From contig JBAIAC010000035.1 of assembly GCA_037349315.1 (NCBI GenBank), positions 9,748,501 to 9,812,500 of the forward strand: 64,000 bases of DNA, given 5' to 3'. Below are positions 23,150 through 35,911 of the stretch, piece by piece. Numbering within the stretch: position 1 is the stretch's first letter; every line of letters starts with the position of its first letter. The DNA comes from Chelydra serpentina. Lineage: Eukaryota > Chordata > Testudines > Chelydridae. A program made the position numbers and the translations under genes. The notes under the pieces are model-generated. The model was given only the letters and a program-made list of their open reading frames with translations. It was not told where the DNA came from and did not search any database.

Positions 23150-23950
23150 TGTCACAGGGCGTGTGGAGGCTCAGCTGCACCCTGTACCAGTCTCCGCCCA
23201 CCTTCGCAGGTGAAGAGAATAAATCCTAGGTAACATGGTAGAAGCATGTGACTTGGAGCCTGGCTTGCTGGGATATAAAGGGCAGCCTAAATTCAGGGCG
23301 GAGATGAGAGAGAAGAGGGTGGAGAGAGGCTCTCTTTAGTTTTCCCAGGCAGCTGGCTTGGCAATTCAACCCTCTAGGGAGCAGGCTAAGAAGGTTGGAA
23401 GCCAGGCTGTGGAAGGAAAGCCCCAGCAGACGGGATTAGAAAGAGCTGCCTTAGCTCCCAGGCAGGGACCTGCAGAGAGCATAGAGACGCCTGCAGGAGA
23501 AAGGGCCTGGCTTATCTGCAGAACAGTTTCATTCTGAGAAACAAAACTCAGTCCCCGGAGGAAAAGGGACTGAAATCCTGATGCTGTTGAGAGTGGGTGT
23601 TGATACAGTGGCTGGTGAGCTGGGCTGCTATCTTACAGCTATAGATAGTCCTCTAGCTCTGTATCCAGTTCTGATGTCTCCTACTGGAATTGAGGAGGGG
23701 AACAGGTCCAAAGGCAGCATATGCCCTCCCCCATCTTATTCTGAACTCAATCTAGGACCTGGTCTTACAAAGCTTATTCACGTACAGTCCCCTTGACTTG
23801 GGCAGGGCTACTCACGTGAGCAAAGATTACTGTATCAGTCCCACTGAATAGAAGAGAGGAGACCAGTTAGTGAGTGCTGAGTAAGCCCAGAGGAGCTGAG
23901 AGAAGGGAGTGTGTGTGGAGTAAACCCAGGTAACCCAGTGTTTTAAAAAC
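23150..23950 (+). mobile_element. LTR-like GC-rich block, uncertain
   Basis: It opens with TGTCACAGGGCG and carries GATATAAAGGGCAGCC at about 23272-23287 followed by a purine-rich leader (GAGATGAGAGAGAAGAGGG). This resembles the U3/TATA/R layout of the clearer LTR at 30.65 kb. A matching CA end and target duplication were not found, and 23.6-23.86 kb may be a separate insertion. The alternative is unique GC-richer sequence. Confidence 0.3.
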
Positions 23951-24735
23951 ATGCATGTGGTACGGTGTCATGCCTATTGGAGGCTCTCAGCATTTTCTTC
24001 TTCAGCATAATAAGATGCAGACCATCTAGGAGGGAGTTGGGATGTGTGTGTATCTTCATACAGCAGTAAGGAGCAGATGTTGGCCTCTCTCTTTGGCACA
24101 GCCCATATTGACAATTGTGGTATATCGACACAGGGTCATGAATATGGCTGGGAGGTTGGGGACATCTGTTTTCTGCTACCATCATGACGCTAATCCCAGA
24201 GACCCAATGAACTGGTGCAGCCACTGCTCCTCTGTGAGAGACACGCCAGGACCCAAACTGCTTAGCCAAGAGTTTGCCTCAGGAAAATCCTTATGACCAT
24301 TCCTTTTTTTCAATCATTTTTGAAAACTGGTAATTTGTTTTGTAATAGGTGTTTTGAAGTCCTTAAATTTACCCGTTGGGCATCTTTAACTCTCTTTTCT
24401 AATCTCCTAATAGCCTGAAATTAAGTCCTCAGTAATTCACCTTGTTATGAAACAACATTTGAGAGATTATAAATTTTAGTCCGGATTAGACACACTTCAA
24501 ATAGTCTCTTTAGAATGGTGATGCAAATCTCTAATCTCCCAGAACATCTTTATAATAGTTTTGACAACCTGGATTTAAGTCAGGTAATGTGGGAGGAGAG
24601 GATTTTAAGAGTGACCAAGGAAGCAAATGTTATGTTTCTGTTTTTTAAATAATTGTAAAGTTCCTGCAGTTTTAACCCCCCAAAGGTGAAGAGATTGGCG
24701 AGTGAACAGGAAAGCCTGAATGACAAATACAGAAT
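23951..24735. other. No feature recognised
   Basis: Unique sequence; a 108-codon minus-strand ORF (23943-24269) lacks recognisable content. Confidence 0.5.
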
Positions 24736-24737
24736 TC

Positions 24738-24857
24738 GGCCCTGATTCTGAAATATATCCCAATCCAGAATCACTGGCTTAAGTTCCATTGGAGTCAATT
24801 GACCTTAAATAGGGGCTTGAAGTTAAGCATGTGCTTAAGCAGTTCCTGATCAGGACC
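24738..24857. mobile_element. Palindromic MITE-like element
   Basis: GGCCCTGATTCTG at the left and GGTCCTGATCAGGAACTG (minus strand) at the right, with an inner 'AAGTTAAGCATGTGCTTAAG' arm. TTC precedes and TTA follows, an imperfect match to the TTA duplications of better copies. Confidence 0.5.
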
Positions 24858-25395
24858 TTAAAACGTAAATGACATGTACTCTTGACTTAATGAAGATACA
24901 CTGATTATTTTGACCTCTATATACATATTTTTAGCAGCTGTGAACTTCCCTCAGTTCCCAGCGATGTTGGTGGGGATTGCAAATAGTGTATGAGCACAGG
25001 AGTGGAGAATGCACTAGGCTGCTCATTAGACAGATTCTTCCTACATTACCACAGTCTCCTGTCCCTTGACTTCTGCCCTCCTCCCCCCTTCAAGTCAGCC
25101 CTGTGGAAAAACCCTTACATGTCCAGGAACAGAATTCAGATTGGGATTTAAAAGCAAGATGATTTAAGCAGCTCTCAACAACAGAAATATCCCAAGAACA
25201 TAGGAGTGCTAGCAGCTATATGTAGTAAGCAGAACTGCCTCTAGAAGAGGATAACCATTATTTTTGACTGTTTTTTTGTTTGTTTTTAAATGAAGCTCAC
25301 TTGGTCAAGCAAGCCTGCTAAATTTGGAGAATAAAAAAATAAAGAAAAACCCAATAGCCCTCCAAGCCCTGAATTTTCACAGCTCTAAAACACAA
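24858..25395. other. No feature recognised
   Basis: Unique sequence with a T/A-rich patch near 25.26-25.36 kb. Confidence 0.5.
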
Positions 25396-25397
25396 AT

Positions 25398-25752
25398 ATT
25401 TCTCCGTGGGCTTGCAATGCTTCCTCCTAAACCCGCTTGCAAGAATTTATTATCCCTATGTGCAAATCTTTGAAACCATGATTGTGCGGTAATAATTTCT
25501 AAGCAGTGAAATTCATGAGAGGCTGTAACGTAATGCTGAGTCTATCCTATTATGGTTTTAATTGGAACATAGATTTTATGTGTTATTAGATTAATGTTAC
25601 TGTCTCTCTTTATGCTTAATGCCATATGAATAGCTAAAGCCCCCTAATGACTGTGTAATTTATTGTCCCCATAGTTATGGCATTAAGCTACAAGTCACCT
25701 AATACTTGCAAACATTGTAAACTCCAATTACCGCTACCCCAATGATCCTTCT
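25398..25752. promoter_or_regulatory. Candidate conserved non-coding element (homeodomain-site cluster)
   Basis: Over about 350 bases there is no repeat or ORF, but many TAAT/ATTA cores sit in varied contexts: GGTAATAATT, TTTTAATTGG, GATTAATG, GCTTAATGCC, CCTAATGAC, GTAATTTATTG, CCAATTACCG. This dense, non-repetitive motif mix is typical of developmental enhancers. Conservation and activity are inferred, not shown. Confidence 0.35.
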
Positions 25753-27715
25753 GTCAACTGAGCTAAAAATGACTGAATGATAAGGTTAAGTATTGAGTCA
25801 CATAACACAGTTATCTAGAGCTCAGCACCTGTACTACAGAAAAATGTCCAATAAAGTATGGTTAAATATTATTACTTTGTTATCAAACAGAAGTATAGCA
25901 AATAAAACAAGCTTCCAGAATGCTGTTGAGCATTCTGATTTTACCAGTCTTTTGTGTATTTGTCTGTCCTCATCTAATAGTAAGTCATCGATTCTCAAAA
26001 ATTTAACAGATTTTCATGGCACACACGACCCGATTTTGGCCTCACACACACATGTAGATGAAAGTTGTGTGAAGACAGAATCTGGCCCACAGACATCTGA
26101 AAATGCGCCTTGCTGGATAACTAGATGATTCAGGAGATTTGAGGACACGATAGAGAGCCTTTCACCTTTAAGGCACTGGTTCAAATGTAGTACAGGCCAG
26201 TGGAGTCCAAATGGCATGGGAAACTTTTTACAGCTGTTTGATGGCCTTTGTAAATTCACTTACTGAGCTGCATTAGACCAGGCACTAAAGTAGACAGGCA
26301 TCTACATTAGAATAAGCATCCTTAATAACAATCTCAGCAAAGAAGCCAAATATTCAACTGGCATGGAGAATTATCTGCTGTTACAAAGCTGCTCCATTCC
26401 ACCAGTGCTGTATATATTACATGGATAAAGAGAAGCCAGTAAAAGACACCATATTATGTGCTAAGCCATGGAGGCCTCTATGAATACTCTCTTAACAGCT
26501 CCTGTGTCAAGGCCATCTGTATACCCAGGGCCATATACTCTATTGCAAAGGCAGACAAGTGAGGATTTCGGTTGTGGTATGCAAAGAATTATATATATGG
26601 ACTTCCCCCAATCCTGGTCATAAGAGGTGCCAGAAGACACAGCAGAAAGAGACACAACTGTCTCCCCAACAGTTTTTTCCTAAAAAGCGATCCGACACAG
26701 GGATGAGACTGTCGGTGTCAAGAGATGGTTCTTTAAGCTAGCACCTACCCTTCCCAGAGAGAGGCATTGAAAACCTACTCGACAGCAGCTCTAAACCTTA
26801 TCTTCCCCAGTTGCTTTTGTCAGCCAGGAAGGACATGGCTTTCATTTGCAGATCAGAGCCCACAGACACTTCAATCCAACAGCAAGCAACACCAGAACAA
26901 GCTTAAGCAGAGTCCCCCTGTAAGATTCTTACACCCAAATGCAGACAACTTGATCTGGGTTTGAGCGATTTTATCTGCAAAATCATTTTAAAACGCCCCA
27001 CTATAAGAAATGCTCCATTTTTGTTGCTGCATTCAAACAACCAGGAATAGCTGGGTTAATCAACATTCGGAACAGTTCCACTGATTGGAATTGTGCAGAG
27101 TTGTTCTTTCATAGCCATGGCATGAGCTTTTTAAAATTCTATAGTCTACAACGAGGCAGAGCTGGAATGAGATTTCCAAGAATGACTGTAAGTCCTGGTT
27201 AATGCTATTAGCACCTACCAGAAATAGAAGGCAAAATAAAAAGTGACTAGAATAGATAGCAATCAAACACCTCGGGATATTCTCTCATGCCTTATTTTGG
27301 TAGCCTAAACAAAACACCATTTTTAAAAGGCTTTAGGAGGCTCCAGAGTGCCCTTGGCTTGTTCACAAGAAACTCTCTCGAGCACCTCGTAAATGAAGCT
27401 ATAAAAGATATGCTTGAAAATCATTAACATATTAGTATTTGTAACTGGTCCTTTCACAGTCTACGTTTGTCTCCACTCAGGTTGCCAGGCTGTGAGCTAC
27501 TGGGGCATCTCCTCAGACTGCTGATAGCTTGCATGCCAAAGCATCTAACGGAGGGAAACAGTCATCTGAGAAACAGGAACAGCAAAGCACTTAAGAAAAA
27601 AAAGATGTGTAATGCAATTAATTGGCAATCTGGTTCAGAGAGCCTTCCCAGACACAGGTACCAAGAAACACTCCCTTGTCCCAGCCTCTGCTAGTCTTTG
27701 CCACCATTAATATTA
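25753..27715. other. Unique sequence, no gene supported
   Basis: ORFs reach 111 codons (25793-26128 plus) without recognisable domains or exon-like borders. Repeat-poor. Confidence 0.5.
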
Positions 27716-27725
27716 AGGGGTAGAC

Positions 27726-28046
27726 CATGGGTCTCAAACACGCGGCCCGCGGGCCACATGTGGCCCACGGAGTTATTTCCTGTGGCTCGCCATAGGCACC
27801 AACTCCACTGGCAGCCAAGCTCCAAACATTACTGAGTGTTTATATTTTATTAAAACCCCTCTTTGCATTACAGTTTTTTAAAAGTTAATACATTGACTTT
27901 TAATAGAATACTATATTACTCTTCATTTTTTTCATTTTTGACTATACTTTTGTATCGTTGTATGAAAAGGTTTCAGTGATGCGGCCCTCGGGCCAATTTA
28001 CTAGTTCTCATGTGGCCCTCGTGGTGATTTGAGTTTGAGATCCCTG
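27726..28046. mobile_element. Non-autonomous hAT transposon, 321 bp
   Basis: Ends CATGGGTCTCAAAC and, on the minus strand, CAGGGATCTCAAAC are 12 of 14 matched terminal repeats. They are flanked by GGGTAGAC (27718-27725) and GGATAGAC (28047-28054), an 8-bp duplication with one mismatch. GC-rich ends contain GGCCCGCGGGCC; the interior is AT-rich. Same terminal family as 13204-13620 and 42517-42837 but a different internal sequence. Confidence 0.88.
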
Positions 28047-28054
28047 GGATAGAC

Positions 28055-30647
28055 TATTCCCCTTCATGTTCAGGAGAACAAAGGGGGGAAAGATTGTGCA
28101 AGGAGACGCACCCTAACATTTATGACTCTACAGGGGGATCAGGGCAAACACTGAGGTTTGCAGTGTCAATATTATATTCCGGATTAATACAAAACTCCAG
28201 AGGATCTGGTTCTTAGTGGCAGACATGCATCCATTATATTTGGGGGTTTTAAGTAACAAGACCTTTACAAAAACTTTCCATATGAAACATGTCCAAGCTG
28301 AAACATTAGGCTGAGAGACTGTGTCTGTAGTATCATGTTGCATTTCCTTTCTGATGTCTGAGGCTGTGTGTGAGAGCTACTGCTGAGCTCTTGAGAACTG
28401 CTGTATTTGCCTGCACAATCACTAACGTCTCATTTGTTGCTTATCAGGTGCTTTGAGGTGCCTGGAATACAAAAGGTGCTATACACAGTCACATAATTCT
28501 TTTTCCCTTATCTTATCCTATATATATTAACTGGTACTTGTTTCATTTTTTGGTAGCCAAAAATTCCACAAGAAACAATAGTTCCAGAGAATCTTAGCAT
28601 CCATTTGGCAGGAAGCATTGGGACTCTCATGAAAAAGCCTCTTTTTGAAAGATATCAAGGTCAAATTTACAAATTTCAAGGTTAGGAGAGTGCTGATAAG
28701 GTTCACACCAGTGAGGGCAGGTTAGCTGAATCAAACCTCTGGTTGCCCATCAACACTGGAGCTGGCCAAATCATTCACAGTGAATAATATGCATTGCAAA
28801 CAGAGGCCGCCCCCCATCAGAAAAACACTTGAGGTTCCTGTCTAACTTTAAGCCCATGAGAGGTCCCACTGATATCAGTAGAACTCCCCTCAAACATAAG
28901 CACCTTGATGCATTGAGGCCTGGGCCTTTTTTTCTGCTCGAGAATCGTCTGTGAACCAATCCTCAATTTTTATGGGTGGGATGTGGGTTTTGCCAAATAA
29001 CTTACGTGGCCAATGAGCTGTTCATTTCAGGAGGACTTTTTTAGAAAAATCCTAAAGCTGTTAAGCACGTTTTCATTGCTGGGTTATAATATGTTAATGA
29101 CCAGACAAAGAGTTTTTTGGAATAGTCTCATTGTATAACTGCGTCTTTAACTGTGTCAAGAAGTGTCAAGCACCAAGGCTAAGCACTTCTTTTTATAGCA
29201 TGAGTGTGTATAAAGCTAAATAAATAAAATAAACTTTTCTCTATTCTCCATTCATGATCTGTGATTACTCACCTTAATGATATGATAAAGTTTCTGCCTC
29301 CCTGGTACAATAACTAAAACGTATTGAACAAGATATTGTGCACTTCAAATACAGATTTTCAAATGAATAACCATTCTAGCTAAATCTCTTGACACTTTTT
29401 GGATCTGAGAGAATATACAAGTACACCCACTGACCATCCGAGAACTCATGAATAATCAATAAAGTGGCCCCGCAAATAAAAGTGAATGGAACTTGCTAAA
29501 TTTTCCTGCATAAATATTCTCAAATCACTTTTTGCATTACTCATCCAGCTCTAATCAACACCCAGAGCCCAAATATCTCAGGACTGCATTTGATTTTTGA
29601 CTTATTTTCTTTTTGCTTATGTCAAGGCAAATTAGGCGGAAGGAGGCTGATGAGGAAATTGGCCAAACTGTTTAAGGTCAAAAGTGCATTTCATTGAAAT
29701 GTAATATAATAAGTACAATTTAAACAATGAAAAATCCCATTCACCTCTTTGTTTTCTTGAAAGGTTTAGAATTATTTTTAACCTTTCTAATAAATAAAAT
29801 TGTGCCATTATTTTGTCATACATGTGGATTTCATTAATTTTGGAACATATTCCAGGCATCTAAAATTAAACAGATGTCATCAGCTCCATTTAGACCTCAA
29901 ATACCCCTTGCAACTAAACCAATTATTCAAGGGTCAGCTGGAAGTTGGAATTTTATAATAATGAAAGTTGAAAAGTTTTCTTTAAAACACATCCCCCCCC
30001 CCCCAAAAAAAGAGGAAGAAACGCGAATTCCCTGCCCAGACCATTGTTAACTGAGAAACTGAGGTTCTGTTTTATTATTAGGGGCAGAAGTGGAACCAAA
30101 TAGTAAAAGATCAGGAAGGGTGTTTGGTTCCTAAACTATGGTCCCTGAATGCACTGATTGTTTCCTTTTGGGCAGAGATTACACAAGAATCTCTTCCAGC
30201 CTTCTAGCTCTGTCATGGGGATGAACAAGAGGAGCTATGAGACAGAGTTTTGTTCTGAAACCTGGTCCCACTGTTCACAAGAATTTTTAAAACGTCATGA
30301 TCAGGTCTGTGAAAGTGGTCCCTCAGAGAAAACAGATAAAGGCAGGATCCAGGAGTTCCATATTCTATCCAACCAATGACTAGATAAGGCTTCCAGTTCC
30401 TCCTACCGTAGGAACCAGTGGCCAGCTCCTCAGCTGTGCCAGAGTTATGCTCAGTGAAGCTGAGGTAGAGGGAAGGAAACAGAGAAAATCTGGCATTAAA
30501 ATATTCAAGGTCATTCTAATTTATGCCCCGCTGCAACAGTTCCTGGGGGCCATTCGAGAGCCTGGGAATTGACACAGCACAGCAATGCTCTGGCTACACT
30601 CCTCCCTCATGCTCGGGCCAGAGGGTGTGGCACAAAGCTGACTATAC
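28055..30647. other. Unique AT-rich sequence
   Basis: No gene or repeat family recognised. A C run of 12 bases lies at 29993-30004, followed by an A run. A 73-codon ORF (30158-30379) shows nothing recognisable. Confidence 0.5.
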
Positions 30648-30652
30648 CAGTA

Positions 30653-31150
30653 TGTGATGGGGTGGACTAACCCCCTGGCTAGAGGCCTCAAGGTTCTGCC
30701 GCACCCATCCCAGGAAAGGAGCAGTGGAGAGGTCCTCCAAGTGGCCTAGAGTAGTTGCGAGAAAGCAACCAATCAGAGAAGCTGTGGGAATGGCCAATCG
30801 GGAGCCAGAAGGGACACATAAAAGGGGCTGCAGAACAGAGTAATAGTTGGTGGCTGTTTGGAGCTGGAGAAGAAAGGACTGTATGCCAGGCTGGCTGGAA
30901 GAGCAGCAGTACCAAAGACAGTCTCCTGGCAGGGACCAGGGGAGCAAGAGGCTCCGGGCTGGCTGATAGCACTACTTAAAGACTGAGCCCAGGGAGGGCT
31001 AGAGAGATACCACCAGAGGGGTACTCACGGAGGGCTGAGTCACTGAAAAAAACACCTAAGAACCACCGAAAGGGTCACCAGAACTTAAAGAATGCAGACA
31101 CACCCAATCAGAGAGGGCGCTCGCAAGAGGTGGGTGCCGACCCCGTTACA
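30653..31150 (+). mobile_element. Solo LTR, 498 bp
   Basis: Starts TGTGATGGGGT and ends ACCCCGTTACA, giving TG...CA ends with an imperfect terminal inversion, flanked by CAGTA (30648-30652) and CAGTG (31151-31155), a 5-bp duplication with one mismatch. The promoter layout is intact: CCAAT boxes near 30769 and 30793, then CATAAAAGG at 30817-30825. No primer-binding site or internal coding sequence follows, so this is a solo LTR left by recombination. The retrotransposon class (Gypsy- or ERV-type) is not resolved. A 101-codon minus-strand ORF inside is compositional. Confidence 0.75.
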
Positions 31151-31155
31151 CAGTG

Positions 31156-32334
31156 ACGATACCTTGGAGATTCCACTCCACTAGGGGAATTCCATATAGC
31201 ATCATCATCTGTAAATCTGTTAGGCAGTAAGTTAGTTTTGAACGACCACAGAGGAGCAAAGCACCCTTAGCAATTCACCTGAGCATCTGCACCAGTGCTC
31301 CAAAGGATATGACATATTTCCACCCACAATAAATCCCTCGCTGTAACTGTGATCAGAGTCACAAAAGGCGGGGGGACCTAAAATATTTTTGAAACAATAA
31401 AAAAAATCATACAAGTCAAGTCTACTCTGTTATCCTGTGTAAATCCAGAGTAAATCCAGTAAAGTCAGTGGGCTGTCTTTGGCCCCACTAAGTCCCCTTT
31501 GCACCACTAACCTAACAGGACAGCTGGGGATCCCCCTCTCTGTGGGGGAATCCTTGGTTAGCTAGGTCAGCAATATGTCACCCCTCTCCCACAGTGTGTG
31601 TCAGGTGCATGATATGGGTAGGACAGGACATGGCTGGATTATGTTTAATTCCAGTAATCTTCACCAGTTCCCTGGGGGATCATTCCAGGCTAGCACAAGG
31701 GATGAAATGGCTCCTGGCTTCCCCTGGATTGAGGGGAGTTTGTGTGCAGAAAGGTGATGGTAAATCACCTCCTGCCTCTCCCCCCAAAGTGCACTGAGTG
31801 CTAATTCACTGTACCTGAGTATCTGGCAGAGTGAGTTAGTCCAGATTATAAGGGTGTTATCTTGAGACCAGACACTGAATAGTCAACTATCAAGATCTCT
31901 TTTTTCAAAATAAGGAGTTGGTTTTCGGTTTGCTGAGCAAAAGGGATACATGAAAAAGGCTTTTCCTTTGTAACTTGAGAGGCTTAATTTAGTTCTATTG
32001 CAACACTGCAGATATCTACAAATTGTACCAACGTGTCACTTCCCCTAAAATAGATCATCCTAGTTAGAGGCAAGGATTGCTAAATTGTGCAGTAGAAAAA
32101 TGAATACCGTATTGTACACAAAATATTATCATGACTGTAAAATCCCACTGTCAGAGGTTGAAGATCCATATTAAATATCCTCCTACAAATATGGAAATGG
32201 AGGAGAGGGCTTATATCTAGGCAAGAAAATTAAATATGGCACATTGACAATCACTGTTTAGCATTTCCTTGGATATACAGTGGCTTAGGCGCCAGATCTG
32301 ACACATCCTAAACTTTCTATAAATTATAAGAGAT
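31156..32334. other. Mostly unique, one repeat half-copy
   Basis: 'GTGTAAATCCAGAGTAAATC' at about 31438 with GTCAGTGGG is a half-copy of the palindromic repeat family. No gene recognised. Confidence 0.45.
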
Positions 32335-33400
32335 CATTTAGGTGGGTGCATAACTGGTTGGAAAATCATTCCCAGAGAGTAGTTATCAGTGGTTCACAGT
32401 CATGCTGGAAGGGCATAACGAGTGGGGTCCCGCAGGGATCGGTTCTAGGTCTGGTTCTGTTCAATCTCTTCATCAATGATTTAGATAATGGCATAGAGAG
32501 CACACTTATCAAGTTTGCAGACGATACCAAGCTGGGAGGGGTTGCAAGTGCTTTGTAGGATAGGATTATCATTCAAAATGATCTGGACAAACTGGAGAAA
32601 TGGTCTGAAGTAAACAGGATGAAATTCAATAAGGGCAAATGAAAAGTACTCCACTTAGGAAGGAACAATCAGTTGCACACATACAAAATGGGAAATGACT
32701 GCCTAGGAAGGAGTACTGCGGAAAGGGATCTGGGGGGGTCATAGTGGATGACAAGCTAAATATGAGTCAACAGTGTAACAGTGTTACAAAAAAAGCAAAC
32801 ATAATTCTGGGATGTATTAGCAGGAGTATTGTAAGCAAGACACGAGAAGTAATTCTTCCACTCTACTCTGCGCTGATTAGGCCTCAACTGGAGTATTGTG
32901 TCCAGTTCTGGGCGCCACATTTCAGGAAAGATGTGGACAAATTGGAGAAAGTCCAGAGAAGAGTAACAAAAATGATTAAAGGTCTAGAAAACATGACCTA
33001 TGAGGGAAGATTGAAAAAATTGGGTTTGTTTAGTCTGGCGAAGAGAAGACTGAGAGGTGACATGATAACAGTTTTCAACTACATAAAAGGTTGTTACAAG
33101 AAGGAGGGAGAAAAACTGTTTTTAACCTCTGAGGATAGAACAAGAAGCAATGGGCTTAAATTGCAGCAAGGGTGGTTTAGGTTGGACATTAGGAAAAACT
33201 TCCTAACTGTCAGAGTGGTTAAGCACTGGAATAAATTGCCTAGGGAGGTTGTGGAATCTCAATCATTGGAGATTTTTAAGAGCACGTTGGACAAACACCT
33301 GTCAGGGATGGTCTAGATAACACTTAGTCCTGTCTTGAGTGCAGGGGACTGGACTAGATGACCTCTCGAGGTCCCTTCCAGTTCTATGATTCTATGATTT
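32335..33400 (+). mobile_element. CR1 LINE, 5'-truncated, ORF2 C-terminal half and 3' end
   Basis: About 1.07 kb of a CR1 non-LTR retrotransposon. From 32346 the reading frame shows reverse-transcriptase motifs: [20 protein letters not shown] and the catalytic FADDTKL (codons at 32514-32534). A TAG at 32556-32558 and an in-frame TGA at 32640-32642 break it, and it then continues in another frame (32744-33316) with LEYCVQFWAP, KLEKVQRRVTKMI, SLAKRRLRGDM and the HWNKLPREVV tail ending in TAG. The 3' UTR ends with the diagnostic 8-bp-type repeat ATTCTATGATTCTATGATT. It lacks endonuclease and ORF1, so it is dead. No target duplication, as usual for CR1. Confidence 0.95.
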
Positions 33401-34405
33401 ATAAAACATATAATATTCAGTTTGACCTACCTGAAAATTGCTATAATCTGGTCATACTGCATGCTCTGGGTCCTTGGTTGGCAGAATAGATATATGGATT
33501 TCTGGGGCACTTTGGGCCTCATCCAAAGACCATTGAAGCAATGGTCCCTGGCCACCTGAAGGCTATTTGCAGAGGCGAGGGAGCCTTCACACTCAACCAG
33601 CCTAGTTGCCCACATGAGTTTTGGCAGTGACTCCAACGGGAATAGAATTTAGGGTACAAACCAGAATGACGCACAATGGGCAAAAATTCCCTAAAATAAC
33701 CTAGTTCATGGCAGGGAGTAGGGGACCTGCTTTGAGTGGAGGAGTTCATATAAACAAGCTCCCTGCCCATCCAACCTCCCACCCCCACACACAGACCTTC
33801 TTGGTTTGCCTCACCTTCCTCCCCGGCTGAGGCTGCTCAGGCAGTGGAAACGAGCACAGTCTCTGAAAATCCCTGTACCACTCCAGTGAGGGGACAGACG
33901 GATCCAAGACAGACAGTTGTCTTGTATTTATAACACTAAAAAAAAAGTTACACTGGTGAGGGTGGCGGCACATTGAGGGTCCCTTGGCATGAAGAGAGGG
34001 CGCAGGCGTTCAGTCAGCGGTGCTATTGCAGAGGAGCGCTTCCCTAGTGGGTGAGGGGGACTCCATCCTCTTTCCCATAAATTACCATTTACGAAGTGGA
34101 GGAAAACCATCTGCCTTGTGGGCCCTGTTGTTCTCATCAGTGTGGGTGAGCTCAGTTCTGGAGCTTTCAGCCAACGGGAGGGCTTCGGATGCATTGCCCC
34201 TTTAAGACCCTTCCCTGGCTAGCTGACTGAAAGTGAAGAACCCGCCTTCCTAGGCTGCTGAGTATTATTGTCCTTGTGCTGGATGGAATTAGTGACTTTG
34301 CCTTTGGGAAGGCAGCAGACATTTCCCAAGGGGCAATTCTCTCTCAGAATAGGTAGCAGCCTACATGGCTATGGAGTCTGGGAAGATCCTAGAGACTCTG
34401 TGAGC
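33401..34405. other. No feature recognised
   Basis: Unique, moderately GC-richer sequence. Overlapping ORFs of 60-90 codons on both strands reflect composition. Confidence 0.5.
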
Positions 34406-34406
34406 T

Positions 34407-34418
34407 ACTCAGCCAAGT
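34407..34418. repeat. Target-site duplication, left copy
   Basis: ACTCAGCCAAGT here recurs exactly at 34519-34530, bracketing the retroposon between. Confidence 0.8.
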
Positions 34419-34518
34419 AGCTTATGCTGAAATAAATTTGTTAGTCTCTAAGGTGCTACAAGTTTTTCTTTCTTATTTTCGTTTTGCTGACACAGACTAA
34501 CACGGCTACTACACTTAA
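34419..34518 (+). mobile_element. Retroposon of the 'AAGCTTATGC' family, short copy
   Basis: It begins AGCTTATGCTGAAATAAATT, passes GTTAGTCTCTAAGGTGCTAC and ends in the shared fixed end GACTAACACGGCTAC. Flanked by a perfect 12-bp direct repeat. The left end is truncated relative to 45945-46080. No coding capacity. Confidence 0.8.
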
Positions 34519-34530
34519 ACTCAGCCAAGT
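34519..34530. repeat. Target-site duplication, right copy
   Basis: Exact match to 34407-34418. Confidence 0.8.
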
Positions 34531-35828
34531 GTATTTTTAAAAATATTCTTAAGATTGTCCCTTTGAAGATCCTGTTTGGGGACTCACAGACAAAGAAAAC
34601 CAAACTTAGGGACCTCTTCCTTTCTGAGGGGCCAAAGAGTAGGAGAGATTATAGAGAATCTTACAGAAGCAACCTATCTATGTGTTTGCTGATATTTCCC
34701 AGAGCAGAGTATCTGCCAATAGCTTCTTGTTCTGCTCTGTAATCGTCTGATCAAGAGGCCTACAGAATTAGTCTGCACACGCCAGAATCAAAGCCTTAAT
34801 TGTTACATGCAATTCTGAAAAGTCAGAATTGGCTTCTTCCCACCATGCCCTGGTCATGTTATCAGTCAACTGTTTGTAAATAATCTCAGATAAGATGTAG
34901 TTGGAAACCTGCAGCTGCTATAAACATGTTCCAAATATCCCTACCAATACAATAACAAGGCCCGTTGGCAATATTTTCCACTCCGTCTGGCAAATATTGC
35001 TGCAGAAAGAACTCACTTCAGTGACTCTGGCTTTCATAGGGAATCAAACATCTCTCTTCAGATTTCGATTTTCCATTGTGACTTTTTCATCCACTTTCCT
35101 TTGTCTTTTCCAGTTTTAAAAACAAAGGGATTTCTTGGTGGGGAGAGCAATAGCGGCATTCATATTTAATAACTCTTAAATCTTGTTCAACATGTGGCAA
35201 TTGTTAGGTAGATTTGAGCAGCAATTAAAGAGGCACCTCTGTTCTCTTCAATAACAATATAGACTCTTAATCGGACTAAAACCATCATACTTTAAGAGCT
35301 GAGATCATCCTGAGGCAAATAGTATCAAACTGAACATGGGTCTGTTTTTCATACGGAAGTTTAAAAGTTAAAGTTCACTTTTCTTAAAGTCTTCCATTAA
35401 AGAGATGCCAGGTCTGAGGGATCTTTTCAAGTATGCACAGATACCTATATCTCATACAGCAACATCTGGGGGATGTAGGGGAGAAGATAATTATTGAAAT
35501 TCTTTTGCAAAAATCCCTTCTTTTTTTTTAAGATCTTGAGTTAGGGTTCTAAGTAGCAGTGAGAAGTTCTTTTTGGTTGCCTGATTATAGATGCTACCGA
35601 TGATTAAAGTATTGTTAGTGTGATTCAGCTCCAGTAGTTCTTAGAGGTCTGATTTGGATGGCTGATAAAGGCTGTGAAAGACAGGAATAAACTGTGATAA
35701 AACAACCGAGTGCAGTTTGGCTTTGAACCAAACATGTTAATAGAACTTGCAATTTATGGAGCGACATCTTTGTTTCCTTTCATGGTGTGGGGGTGGCTTT
35801 AAATATCCATAAGAAATCTGGGTTTGGA
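34531..35828. other. No feature recognised
   Basis: Unique AT-rich sequence without ORFs over 75 codons. Confidence 0.5.
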
Positions 35829-35829
35829 C

Positions 35830-35911
35830 CTGGTCCCAGATCCTCCAAGAATATCATTTAAGCATTTCAATGGGAGTTAAGCTCCTTAAATGCCTTTGAG
35901 GATCAGGGCCC
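35830..35911. mobile_element. Palindromic MITE-like element
   Basis: GGTCCCAGATCCTCCAAG at the left mirrors GGGCCCTGATCCTCAAAG (minus strand of the right end), with CATTTAAG in both arms. Ends cannot be fixed by a target duplication. Confidence 0.5.

Noticed and set aside
30642..30979. 101-, 94- and 74-codon ORFs on both strands
   Set aside because: All fall inside the solo LTR.
32346..33316. Functional reverse transcriptase gene
   Set aside because: Two in-frame stops (32556, 32640), a frame change before 32744, and loss of the endonuclease domain and ORF1.
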